Assembly: GCA_016218545.1 (NCBI GenBank)
Contig: JACRDQ010000027.1
Location: 1 to 47,345 of the forward strand
Reading direction: 5' to 3'
DNA: 47,345 nt
Source of the DNA: Elusimicrobiota bacterium
GTDB lineage: Bacteria; Elusimicrobiota; Elusimicrobia; UBA1565; UBA9628
Part shown: piece after piece, positions 32,150 to 40,816 of the stretch
Numbering within the stretch: the stretch's first letter is position 1
Layout of the letters: each line of letters opens with the position of its first letter
Program-made: the position numbers and the translations under genes
The notes under the pieces: generated by a model
What the model was told of the DNA's origin: nothing
The model's database searches: none
Seen by the model: only the letters and a program-made list of their open reading frames with translations

Positions 32150-34740
32150 AGAACCGCTTCGTCTTCGGCCGCTGGGAAGAGGGCGGCCCGCTCACGGCGG
32201 CCGACGCCGGCCGCATCTGCGCGTCCGCCAGAACGGCTGCGGACGCCTTCGCCTCGTACCCCTTGGACAAGACCTTCTCCCTGCTCGGCCGCCTCTCCGA
32301 GAAGTGGGCGGACCCCCGCTTCGGCCCCCGGTTGAGGGCCGAAGCGGTCCTCCCCGGGGTCACCGGGTTCTCCCTGCCCATGGTGCGCAAGGGCTTGGAG
32401 GAACTCTGCTGGACGCTCGACCCCGGCCTCCTGCGCAGGAAGCTCGACACGGAACTGCGGTCCGGAGACCCGAAGGGGCTCCTGTGGGAGCCCTTGGGAG
32501 TCGTATTGCACGTTCTGGCCGGCAACGTGTTCGTGGGCGAGGCGGGCGCTCTCGTGGAGGGGCTCATCACGAGGAACGCCACGCTCCTCAAGATGCCGTC
32601 GGCCGACACCTTCTTCCTGCCCGAATTCCTCCGCACCCTCGCGGACCTCGACGAGGACGGGGTCGTCTCCCGCTCGATCGCGGCCGTGGAGTACGGCTCG
32701 GGCCAGGGCGACGTCATGGCGGCGTTCAAATCACGGGTCGACGCCATCGCGGTCTGGGGCGGCGAATCCTCGGTCAAGGCCTACCGCGACGGCCTGCCGG
32801 CCCGCACGCGGCTCATCGTGTTCGGCCCGAAGATCAGTTTGGCGGTGATTACAAAAGGAGGGCTTGATGAAACGACCCTCACGTCGACCGCCAGGAAGCT
32901 GGCGCTCGACGTGAGCACATGGGACCAGAACGCGTGCACGGCCCCGCAGGTCTGCTATGTGCAGGGAGAAGCCCTTGCAAGACGACTCGTCGAGGCCCTT
33001 CCCGAGGCGTTCCGGTCGGAAGCCAAAAGGCTTCCAGCCGGCGAGATCGGACGCGACAACGCGGTCGAGATCCAGAAGCTGCGCTCCATCTTCGAGGTGG
33101 CCGAGGCCAGGGGCTCGGGGCTCCTGCGCCGGTCCGCCAAGGCGCTCGACTGGACCGTGGTCCTCGACAAGGACCAGACGCTCGAGCCCGGCCCCCTGCA
33201 CCGCACCCTCCGGGTCATCCCGTTCAAGGACATCGGCGAGGTCGCGGCCCAGATGGAGTCCCTGCGGGGCTACATCCAGACCGTGGGCTTGGCCGCGGCC
33301 CGCGCCGAGGCCGCGGTCCTTGCCCGGGTCCTGGCCCGGGCCGGAGCCCTGCGCATCCTTGAGACCGGCCGGATGGGCACGGGCGAGATCGACGACCCGC
33401 ACGACGGCCAGCACGACCTCCCCCAGCTCATGAACGCCTCCCTCATCCGGCTCGACCGGCCCCCGTGCCGCTCCCTGCACCTGCCGGCCGAAGAGCGCGC
33501 GGAGCTCATCGACGCCAGGCTGAGGACCCTCATCGCGGTCGCCCGACGGTCGCGCTTCTACGGCCGCAGGCTCAAGGGCCTCAAGGTCTCGGGCGTCCGG
33601 GACCTGCCCCGCGTCCCCATCCTGACCCGGGCCGAGATGGAGGCCAACATGCCTCCGCAGGGCGAGGGCCTCTCCACCGGGCCCTGGAGCGGCGGCTACG
33701 TATCGCGCAGCGGGGGGTCTACGGGCGCTCCCAAGTTCTCGGTCTACGACCGGCGCGACTGGGACGCCATGATCGACTCCGCCGTGGACCTCTTCGCGGC
33801 CATGGGCTTGACCCCGTCGGACCGGTTGGCCAACTTCATGATGGCGGGCGACCTCTACGGCAGCTTCGTCTCCTTCGACCACATCAACGCCCGCCTGGGC
33901 TTGACCTCCTTCGCCTTCGCCGGTTCGTCCGACCCGGAGACCTTCGTCCGCGTCTGGCGCAAGTTCGGGTTGACGGCCGTGCAGGGCATCCCGTCCCAGG
34001 TCCTCCCCTTCCTGCGGCGGGCCAAGGAGCTCGAGCCGAAGCTGACCGTCGCGAAGTTCCTCTACGCCGGCACCCCCCTGGCGCCCTCCGACTGCGACTG
34101 GCTCAAGACCGAGCTCTCGGTGGAGCGCATCGCCTCGGTCATCGGCGCCAACGACGGCGGCCAGATCGCCTACCAATGCCATGCCATGCGCGGCAGCCTC
34201 CACCACGCCATGGACGAGTTCAACTACATCGAGGTGGTCGACGAGAAGGGACGGCGCGTGCCCGACGGAACGGCGGGCCGCATCCTCATCACGAGCCTGC
34301 TCAAGCACGCCTTCCCCCTCATCCGCTACGAGCTCGGAGACGCGGCCCGGCTCCTCCCTGTCCCCTGCCCCTGCGGCGGCACGGCCCGGGTCCTCGAGTA
34401 CCTCGGGCGCTGCGACGACACCCTCTGCGTGGGCCAGCTCAACGTCCGCTACCGCGACTTCGAGGCCGCGCTCAGGCGCTTTGCGGTGTCCGCCCTGCAG
34501 GTGGCGGCCCGCAACGAGGCCAAGGGAGAGTCCCTGGTCGTCAGGATCGAGACCTCCGCCAAAGCGGACGGGCTCTCCGCCAAGCTGAGGGCCTCCCTTC
34601 TAGGTTCCATGCCCAAGCTCCGCGAGCGTCTCTCGGACGGAGGCCTGGCAGGCCTGGCCGTCGAGGTGCATCGGCCCGGCTCCCTGGCCCGGAACACCAG
34701 GAGCGGCAAGCTCATGACCCTGCTGGATGAGCGGAGATAG
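32146..34740 (+). CDS. LuxC acyl reductase fused to a PaaK-like adenylating domain (locus B)
   Basis: The protein has 864 residues. About 1-440 is a LuxC-type acyl-CoA reductase with NAD(P)H-site features (VLHVLAGNVFVGE) and the active-site Cys264 in TWDQNACTAP. About 445-864 is a PaaK/LuxE-like adenylating domain: phosphate loop SGGSTGAPK (522-530), IRYELGDAARL, a CPCGG segment, and C-terminal RNTRSGKL with the catalytic Lys. The second half is a paralogue of the enzyme at 11382-12713. The fusion could couple activation of one acid with reduction of the same or another acyl thioester. LuxC is normally a stand-alone protein of about 480 residues, so this joining is unusual. Confidence 0.87.
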   Translation: MKNRFVFGRWEEGGPLTAADAGRICASARTAADAFASYPLDKTFSLLGRLSEKWADPRFGPRLRAEAVLPGVTGFSLPMVRKGLEELCWTLDPGLLRRKLDTELRSGDPKGLLWEPLGVVLHVLAGNVFVGEAGALVEGLITRNATLLKMPSADTFFLPEFLRTLADLDEDGVVSRSIAAVEYGSGQGDVMAAFKSRVDAIAVWGGESSVKAYRDGLPARTRLIVFGPKISLAVITKGGLDETTLTSTARKLALDVSTWDQNACTAPQVCYVQGEALARRLVEALPEAFRSEAKRLPAGEIGRDNAVEIQKLRSIFEVAEARGSGLLRRSAKALDWTVVLDKDQTLEPGPLHRTLRVIPFKDIGEVAAQMESLRGYIQTVGLAAARAEAAVLARVLARAGALRILETGRMGTGEIDDPHDGQHDLPQLMNASLIRLDRPPCRSLHLPAEERAELIDARLRTLIAVARRSRFYGRRLKGLKVSGVRDLPRVPILTRAEMEANMPPQGEGLSTGPWSGGYVSRSGGSTGAPKFSVYDRRDWDAMIDSAVDLFAAMGLTPSDRLANFMMAGDLYGSFVSFDHINARLGLTSFAFAGSSDPETFVRVWRKFGLTAVQGIPSQVLPFLRRAKELEPKLTVAKFLYAGTPLAPSDCDWLKTELSVERIASVIGANDGGQIAYQCHAMRGSLHHAMDEFNYIEVVDEKGRRVPDGTAGRILITSLLKHAFPLIRYELGDAARLLPVPCPCGGTARVLEYLGRCDDTLCVGQLNVRYRDFEAALRRFAVSALQVAARNEAKGESLVVRIETSAKADGLSAKLRASLLGSMPKLRERLSDGGLAGLAVEVHRPGSLARNTRSGKLMTLLDERR

Positions 34741-35971
34741 AGTGCTGATCCTCCGCAACCGGGACATGCTGGCCCTTTGGCTCGGCCAGTCCCTGAGCCA
34801 GGGCGGGACCCGGATGCAGCAGATCGCGCTGGCCTGGTGGATCGTGACGAGCGCCGAAGGCTCGGGCACGGCCCTCGGGCTCTTCATGGTGGCCGGGGCC
34901 CTTCCCGCCATCATCCTCGTCAAGGCGGCCGGCCGCCTGGTGGACGCGTCCTCCTCCAAGCGGGTCCTGGTCGTCACGGACCTGCTCTCCGCGGGCCTTG
35001 CAGCGGTCATGGCGTGGGCGCTCCACGCAGGGGCCCTGAGCCTGGCCTGGGCCTGCGCCGGAGGCCTGGTCATGGCCGGGTTCCAGGCCTTCTTCGACCC
35101 GGCCCTCAACAAGGCCGTAGCCGAGGTGGCGGACCCGGCGGACGTGGAAGAGGCCGTGGCGTTCCAATCCTCGACCCAATCCCTGGCCAGCTTCGCGGGC
35201 GCGGTCGCGGGCGCCCTCCTCATCGACAAGCTCGGCATCGCGGGCGTGGTCCTCCTCAATGCCGCAAGCTTCCTGGCCTCGGCGGCCTTGAACGCCACCC
35301 TGGGCATGAGGCACGCCCTGCCCCGCGGCGAGGCCGCCGGCGGCGATGGGCTCTCCGGCTGGGCCATCGTCAGCCGCCTGCCCCTGGTGAAGAAGGTCCT
35401 CCTGGGCTTCGGCTGCGTCAACTTCTTCATGACCCCGGTCCTGGTGGTCCTCCCCCTCTACGTCCGGGAGGTCCTCGGCGGCTCGGCCTCCCAACTGGGC
35501 TTCATCGAGGCCGGGCTCTGGGTGGGCCTGGTGGCCGGGACCGCGGCCTCCCGGTGGAAGGGCCTGAGCTCCGGCTCGGCCGACGGCGGAGCCGGCGTCG
35601 TGGACCTCGGGGCCAAGTGCCTTGCCGTCATCGGCCTCTGCCTGCTCCTGCCCGGCATCGTGGCCGCGGCCCCGCTCTTCGCGGCCCTGCTCTTCCTGGC
35701 CGGCGCGGCCCTAGGGATCAACAACGTCAAGTTCGTGGCCCTCTTCCAGGCCGCGGTGGCGCCGGAGCACAAGGGCCGGTTCTTCGCCCTCATGGCGGCC
35801 CTGGTGAGCTTCACCTTCCCGGCCGCCTTCTTCCTCTTCGGCCTGCTGAGCGACCTCCTCGACCCGAAGAAGGTCTGCGTGGTGCAGGGCCTGGGCATCC
35901 TGGCCCTGGCGTTCTATTTCTCCAGGCTCGCGGCCCGGACCCGCTCGGCCCCGGAGGAGGCCCTGACATGA
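34727..35971 (+). CDS. MFS exporter of locus B
   Basis: The protein has 414 residues and about 12 membrane helices, resembling EntS/MFS_3-type exporters (NRDMLALWLGQSLSQGGTRM at the start). Start 34727 overlaps the fusion gene by 14 bases. GTG 34742 with GGAG just upstream is an alternative. Its stop overlaps the next start (ATGA). Because it lies inside the acyl-activation operon, export of the pathway product is a reasonable guess; the substrate is not readable from sequence. Confidence 0.85.
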   Translation: MSGDRVLILRNRDMLALWLGQSLSQGGTRMQQIALAWWIVTSAEGSGTALGLFMVAGALPAIILVKAAGRLVDASSSKRVLVVTDLLSAGLAAVMAWALHAGALSLAWACAGGLVMAGFQAFFDPALNKAVAEVADPADVEEAVAFQSSTQSLASFAGAVAGALLIDKLGIAGVVLLNAASFLASAALNATLGMRHALPRGEAAGGDGLSGWAIVSRLPLVKKVLLGFGCVNFFMTPVLVVLPLYVREVLGGSASQLGFIEAGLWVGLVAGTAASRWKGLSSGSADGGAGVVDLGAKCLAVIGLCLLLPGIVAAAPLFAALLFLAGAALGINNVKFVALFQAAVAPEHKGRFFALMAALVSFTFPAAFFLFGLLSDLLDPKKVCVVQGLGILALAFYFSRLAARTRSAPEEALT

Positions 35972-37062
35972 GCCCCATGGTCTGCCGTCACGCCGCCGCC
36001 GCCGATAAGGCCGCCCTGCTCAAGGTCTGCGAGAAGCGCGACCCCTGCGCCAAGGGCCGCTTCAGCGCGGACCTCGCCGATCCCGCGTGCTCCTGGGTCG
36101 CCGGCCTGGAGGGCTCCGACATCGTCGGGGCCGCCTGCCTCAAGTTCGAGCCTGAGACCAGGCTGGGCAAGGTCCTGACCCTGTGCGCCAAGGGCGCGGA
36201 GAACGAGGCCGGCCCCAGGCTGAAGGCCCTGCTCAAGGAGCTCCTGTCCCAGGTCCGATCCTCCAAGGCCGCGGACATCGTCTACAGCACCACCCGCACG
36301 CTTACGGCCGCTGAGCAAGCCGCCACGGTGGAAGCCGGGTTCAAGCCTCTCGGGGTCTTCCCCGGAGCGCCCTCCCTCGACGGCGGCCCGGTCAGCGGCT
36401 TGACGGCGTGGTTCGCGGACGGCGTGCTCTCCAAGCTCCGCCACGCGGGCTTCGCCCTGCATCCGGCCATCGCGCCGTTCTACGCCCTGGCCGCCGAAGC
36501 CTGCGGCCTGCCGCGCCTCGCCGTCGCCGAGCCCCCCCGCCAGGCCTTCCCGGACGCGATCCCTGCCCTCGAGCTCGTGGCTGCCCCGCGCTTCGCCGCG
36601 GAGCGGTTCCGCCGCCTCAGAGCCCGCAGGAGCCTCTCGGTCAACTTCTACCCCTTCTCCGAACCCAACGTGGTCGTCCTGAGCGCGGACGAGGCCGTCC
36701 AGGTCTTCGCCTCGCTCCAGCCCGAGCTGGGATTCGCCACGATCCTCGGCGAGCGCCTGGCCGCGAGCGTCCACCCCGTCAAGCTCTACCACGCGGCCTC
36801 AAGCCTCCTCCAGGCGGCCGGAGCCTCGTACATCGAGGCCATCAACGACGCCGCGGACCTCGCGGGCGTCGAATGCATCCTCGGCGCGGGCTTCCGGCCG
36901 TGCGGGTACTTCCCGTGCCTGAAGCTCTCCGCGGCCAAGCGGCGCGACTTCGTGGTCTTCGCGCTCTCCGAAAAGGCCCCCTCGCTCTCGGACGCGCCGG
37001 AGATGCACCGGCCCTATCTCCAAGCTTATCTCCAGGCCAGGAAGGAGGTCCGACCAGGGTGA
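35968..37062 (+). CDS. GNAT-like protein 1 (locus B), divergent
   Basis: The protein has 364 residues. The N-terminal half has the rough strand-helix order of a GNAT fold but no clear RxxGxG acyl-CoA loop, so it may be inactive or use another donor. The C-terminal half (about 195-345) shares a pattern with the next protein: YPFSEPN, a central I.G segment, a GA.YIEAI helix, and a FRPCGYFPCLKLS strand before a DFVVF end. The two genes therefore look like an ancient tandem duplication. It starts on the MFS stop (ATGA) and ends on the next start (GTGA). Confidence 0.6.
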   Translation: MSPMVCRHAAAADKAALLKVCEKRDPCAKGRFSADLADPACSWVAGLEGSDIVGAACLKFEPETRLGKVLTLCAKGAENEAGPRLKALLKELLSQVRSSKAADIVYSTTRTLTAAEQAATVEAGFKPLGVFPGAPSLDGGPVSGLTAWFADGVLSKLRHAGFALHPAIAPFYALAAEACGLPRLAVAEPPRQAFPDAIPALELVAAPRFAAERFRRLRARRSLSVNFYPFSEPNVVVLSADEAVQVFASLQPELGFATILGERLAASVHPVKLYHAASSLLQAAGASYIEAINDAADLAGVECILGAGFRPCGYFPCLKLSAAKRRDFVVFALSEKAPSLSDAPEMHRPYLQAYLQARKEVRPG

Positions 37063-38228
37063 ACATCGAGCCGACCAAGGTCCCCATGAAAGGCGGGGGC
37101 TTCGCCGTCGTCCGCAAGGCCGCCCAAGGCGACGCGGAAACCCTGCGCAGGATCTACGACGCCGTCTACGAGGGCCGCTACACCCTGACCATCATCTGCG
37201 ACCCGGAGGAGTCCCGCGTCGCCCTCGACCGGGAGGACATCCACTGGCTCGTGGCCGAGGTCGAGGACCGCGTGGTGGGCTCGGTCGTCTTCAGCGTGGA
37301 CGAAGGGCTCAAGCTCGCCAAGGTCTTCGGCGCGGTCGTGCTCCCCGAGTTCCGCGGCTCAGGCCTCACCGAGGCCGCCATGAGGCTCGGCATCGCCGAG
37401 CTCGTAGACGGCAGGGGCCTCGCCCACAGCGTCTACGGCACGGCCCGGACCGTGTCCCCGGCCCCGCGCAAGCTCCTCAAGAACCTCGGCTTCAAGGACA
37501 TCGGCATCTTCCCGAACGTCCGCAAGGTGGACAACTACGAGACCCATTGCATGAGCGCCTACTTCCGCAAGGGCGCTTTGGAGTCGCGGGTCGTGCCTCC
37601 GCGCCTGCCCTCGTGCATGAAGCCCTTCTTCTCCATCGTCCGGCGCGCCACGGGCATCGGCGACGCGGAGTGGCACGACACGAGGCTCGAGCCCTCCTCC
37701 CCCTACGCCGGCGGGTGGATCGACTTCGAGCTCGTCTGCGCGCCGGAGTTCATCCGCAGGCGCTGGAAGGCCCTCAAGGCCGAGCGCAAGCTCAAGATGC
37801 AGTTCTTCCCGTTCCACGAGCCCAACCTCCTGCTCGCGGCCAAGGACGGCTCGGCCGAGGTCTACATCCACTATTGCGCCGCGGACCACCACGCGGCCAT
37901 CATCGGCGGGCACGAGAGCGTGCCCGACCTGACCCACCTGCTCAACTCCGTGGTCATGGCGCTCGACGCCCACGGGGCGCGCTTCCTGGAGCTCTTGACC
38001 TCCGCATACCACCCCGAGGTCATCAAGAAGATCCTCGACGCGCGGTTCATCCCGAGCGCGTACTACCCCGGACTGCGCTGGAGCCAGGGCCGGGGGCATG
38101 ACTACATCGTGTTCACGAAATCCTTCGTGGCCCTGGACTTCCGGAGCATCGCGGCCGAAGGGGTGTTCCGCGACTACCTCCGGGAATACTTCAGCCTTTG
38201 GAAGACGATGTACATCGAAGGAGCCTGA
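37059..38228 (+). CDS. GNAT-like acyltransferase 2 (locus B)
   Basis: The protein has 389 residues from the GTG start at 37059. The N-terminal GNAT domain (about 15-165) has a recognisable acyl-CoA loop, LPEFRGSGLTEAAM. The C-terminal domain (about 225-370) repeats that of GNAT-like protein 1: FFPFHEPN, AAIIGGHE, ARFLELLTSAYHPEV, and FIPSAYYPGLRWS before DYIVFTKS. GNAT relatives include long-chain N-acyl amino acid synthases, which would suit an operon that activates fatty acids, but this link is a guess. The GTGA overlap with the previous gene suggests coupled translation. Confidence 0.7.
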   Translation: MNIEPTKVPMKGGGFAVVRKAAQGDAETLRRIYDAVYEGRYTLTIICDPEESRVALDREDIHWLVAEVEDRVVGSVVFSVDEGLKLAKVFGAVVLPEFRGSGLTEAAMRLGIAELVDGRGLAHSVYGTARTVSPAPRKLLKNLGFKDIGIFPNVRKVDNYETHCMSAYFRKGALESRVVPPRLPSCMKPFFSIVRRATGIGDAEWHDTRLEPSSPYAGGWIDFELVCAPEFIRRRWKALKAERKLKMQFFPFHEPNLLLAAKDGSAEVYIHYCAADHHAAIIGGHESVPDLTHLLNSVVMALDAHGARFLELLTSAYHPEVIKKILDARFIPSAYYPGLRWSQGRGHDYIVFTKSFVALDFRSIAAEGVFRDYLREYFSLWKTMYIEGA

Positions 38229-38231
38229 CCC

Positions 38232-38702
38232 ATGAGAATCTATCTTCTGCGGCACGGCCAGTCGCTGTCCGCGCTCGAAGCCAAGGTCAAGAAGGACGCC
38301 GACCGCCCCCTCTCCGATCAGGGCCGCCGGGACGTCGAGCGCATGGCCCGCTTCCTCGTAGACCGCGGCGCCGCCCCCGGGCTCATCCTCCACAGCCCCC
38401 TCAAGCGCGCGACCCAAACCGCGGGAGAGGCGGCCCGGGCCTGGGAAGCCCCGCCTCCGCTGGAAGCCTTCACGCCTCTCTCCAACGAGCTCGGCCCCGA
38501 GGACCTGCTGGCCGCCATCCGCAAGCGCTCGACGGGCCTCGCCGAGGTCCTGGCGGTCGGGCACCAGCCCCAGTTGGGAGAGTTCGCCCAGTTCCTGACC
38601 GGAGAGTCCTTCGCCTTGAGGCCCGGCGGCCTCATCGCTCTGGAGACCTCGGACTCAGGAGCCCGCAAGCTGTGGTCCTTCAACCCGGAAGACCTTCCCT
38701 GA
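38232..38702 (+). CDS. sixA: SixA-like phosphohistidine phosphatase
   Basis: The protein has 156 residues with the histidine phosphatase signature LLRHGQS at the N terminus, then SPLKRATQTA and a second catalytic His in VGHQPQLGE. Size and order match SixA, which removes phosphate from histidine in signalling proteins; in E. coli its target is NPr of the nitrogen PTS. It starts three bases after the GNAT gene, so it is in the locus B operon. A target there is not evident. Confidence 0.88.
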   Translation: MRIYLLRHGQSLSALEAKVKKDADRPLSDQGRRDVERMARFLVDRGAAPGLILHSPLKRATQTAGEAARAWEAPPPLEAFTPLSNELGPEDLLAAIRKRSTGLAEVLAVGHQPQLGEFAQFLTGESFALRPGGLIALETSDSGARKLWSFNPEDLP

Positions 38703-39931
38703 GCCGCGGCGCGCGCTCCTGGGCGGCCCCGGCCTCCCTGTGCCTGGCCGCCCTGCTCGCCGCTCTCCCGGCCCGAGCGCTCTTCGACGCGGGCGAGATG
38801 GACCGCATCGACACGGAACCCGACCTCGACGAGGAGTATTTCTCCGACCTCCACGCCTTCTCCTATCCGATGGAGTGGGAGAGCGAGTGGCGGACCGCCG
38901 CCTCCTCGACCTCGTCCTACCGCGCGACGGGCGCCAGCCTGGACTGCTGCAGCCTCCTCTGGTCCCAGGAGCTGCGCACGCGCTGGAGTCTCACGGAGCG
39001 TCTGGCCGCCTTCTTCAGGCTCGAGCAGACCGCGGACAAGGAGCGCCGGCCCTTCCACTACACCATCGGCTTCGAGCGCGGCCTGGGCAGGGGCTGGACC
39101 GCCTCCATCTTCGGTGAGCCCGCCTTCGACAAGGAGGACTCGGACGCGGGCCTCGGCCTGGACTGGGCGGGCTCCGGCTGGAAGGCCTCCTACCGCGCCG
39201 TGGCGGTCGACTTCCCCTTGAACCGCAAAGCCGGAGGCCCTGAGCGCTACAGCAGGCAGCCCTTCACGCAGGTCTTGGGCCTCGAAGCCCCGGCCGGGGA
39301 AGGCCGGCTCTCCCTGCGCCTGGAGCTGGACAGCCCCATGCGGCGCGAGGTCTGGGCGGAGCTCCGGAGCTACTCCTACCGCAGGACCCACCTCCTCGTC
39401 GAGCATCTGGGACCCCTCCTCGGAGCCGCGGCCAGGCTGGCCTACGTCCTGGAGTACCAGCACGAGGGGGACTTCTACTCCCCGGACCCGCGGCTCCGTT
39501 CCTCGGACTACCGCAGGATGACGCACACCTTCCATGCCTCCGCCCTGGCAGCGCTCGGCGAGCGGGACTCCCTGGAAGCCGGGCAGCGCCTCATCCTCAG
39601 GCACGCCCGCAACGACCATCCCCACGACCCTGCCGGCGGGGTCATGTACCGGCGCTGGGAGGCCCAGCCCTACGCCCGCTGGCGCCGCCGCGCCGGGAGC
39701 CTCGCGACCACGGAGCTGGGGGTCTTCCTCTCCCTGGGAGAGAACCGCAAGCGCTATCCTGCCCACCTCATCCCCGCGGTCTTCGACACGATCATCCAGG
39801 CCAAGCTGGGCGCCGGCCTGGATCTCAGGCTCGGGCCCAAGGGGAAACTCGGGCTTTACGGCGCGTTCGACCTTGACGACCCCCGCCACCCTTGGGACGG
39901 GGGCAGCGCCCGCGCGCAATTCGCCTTCTGA
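38672..39931 (+). CDS. Outer-membrane beta-barrel-like protein
   Basis: About 419 residues from a GTG start at 38672. A signal peptide (ASLCLAALLAALPARA) is followed by repeated alternating strands rich in aromatic residues, such as RPFHYTIGFERG, GWKASYRAVAV and TTELGVFLSLG. The chain ends in ARAQFAF, with a terminal Phe as in outer-membrane barrels. No named family was recognised. The start is uncertain: no ATG follows the sixA gene in this frame. GTG 38672 with AGGAG ten bases upstream is possible, as is CTG 38699, which overlaps the sixA stop. It is the last gene before a new promoter at 39948. Confidence 0.65.
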   Translation: MVLQPGRPSLSRGARSWAAPASLCLAALLAALPARALFDAGEMDRIDTEPDLDEEYFSDLHAFSYPMEWESEWRTAASSTSSYRATGASLDCCSLLWSQELRTRWSLTERLAAFFRLEQTADKERRPFHYTIGFERGLGRGWTASIFGEPAFDKEDSDAGLGLDWAGSGWKASYRAVAVDFPLNRKAGGPERYSRQPFTQVLGLEAPAGEGRLSLRLELDSPMRREVWAELRSYSYRRTHLLVEHLGPLLGAAARLAYVLEYQHEGDFYSPDPRLRSSDYRRMTHTFHASALAALGERDSLEAGQRLILRHARNDHPHDPAGGVMYRRWEAQPYARWRRRAGSLATTELGVFLSLGENRKRYPAHLIPAVFDTIIQAKLGAGLDLRLGPKGKLGLYGAFDLDDPRHPWDGGSARAQFAF

Positions 39932-39947
39932 GCGCCCGTCGGCGAAA

Positions 39948-39956
39948 TGATATAAT
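39948..39956 (+). promoter_or_regulatory. Extended -10 box of the GGDEF gene
   Basis: TGA followed by consensus TATAAT ends eleven bases before the ATG at 39968. It separates this operon from locus B. Confidence 0.65.
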
Positions 39957-39967
39957 CGCCGACCGGC

Positions 39968-40816
39968 ATGTCCCAACAGAAGCGGCGCCGTTCCGACCGG
40001 GATGAGAACCCCCCCATCTGGAGGTCTCTCCCCCACCACATCCTCTTCCCCATGGTGGGCCTTTTCTGCGGCGCGTGCGCCCCGGTCGGCGCCTTCGTCA
40101 TGCAGTACTGGCTGGCGGACCCGATCCTCAAGACCCTCTGGGCGCGGCACGAGCTCCAGTACAACCTGCTCTTCTACGGCTACATGGGCGTCGGCGCGGT
40201 CGTCACCTTCGTGACCTTCGGCTTCCTCCTCGGCTCTCGCAGCGAGCGCCAGCGGCTCTCCAACAAGTCCCTGCAGGCGCGCGTCGACGAGCTGCATCTC
40301 AAGTCCGTCACGGACTCGCTCACCGGGGCCTACACCCACGGCTACCTCCACGAGATCCTGGAGATCGAGATCCAGCACGCCCTGACGAACAAGGCCCCCC
40401 TCTCGGTCCTCATCCTGGACATCGACGACTTCAAGAAGATCAACGACACCCACGGGCACCTCTTCGGCGACCGGGTCATCAAGGAGTCGGCGGAGACCAT
40501 CAAGAACAACATCCGCGGAGACGACATCCTCGGCCGCCTCGGGGGCGACGAGTTCCTCGTCATCATGCCGAGGGCGGACTCAGACACCGCCCTGCAGGCG
40601 GCCAAGCGGGTGCTTTCGGGGTTCGCCGGCCGCGGGAAGCTCGCCACCGTCTCCATCGGAGCCGCCACCTTCCTCGGGCAGGGCAAGGAGGGGCCGGAGG
40701 ACCTCCTCACTCGCGCGGACGCCAACCTCTACGAGGCCAAGCGGGACGGCAAGAACAGGGTCAGCGCCCTGGTCTTCCCCACCAAGCCCCTCCCGCGGCC
40801 GCCGGAGGCCTCATGA
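39968..40816 (+). CDS. Membrane diguanylate cyclase (GGDEF)
   Basis: The protein has 282 residues. Two membrane helices (about 25-48 and 62-85) and a short coiled linker lead to a GGDEF domain. The active-site motif is intact (GGDEF, residues 192-196), and an RGDD inhibition site lies five residues before it, so product feedback is likely. It makes cyclic di-GMP from two GTP at the inner membrane. It leads an operon and overlaps rsmD by four bases (ATGA). Confidence 0.93.
   Translation: MSQQKRRRSDRDENPPIWRSLPHHILFPMVGLFCGACAPVGAFVMQYWLADPILKTLWARHELQYNLLFYGYMGVGAVVTFVTFGFLLGSRSERQRLSNKSLQARVDELHLKSVTDSLTGAYTHGYLHEILEIEIQHALTNKAPLSVLILDIDDFKKINDTHGHLFGDRVIKESAETIKNNIRGDDILGRLGGDEFLVIMPRADSDTALQAAKRVLSGFAGRGKLATVSIGAATFLGQGKEGPEDLLTRADANLYEAKRDGKNRVSALVFPTKPLPRPPEAS

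Noticed and set aside
31031..34740. Bioluminescence (lux) operon
   Set aside because: LuxE and LuxC are present but no luxA, luxB or luxD is found, and LuxC is fused to an adenylase.
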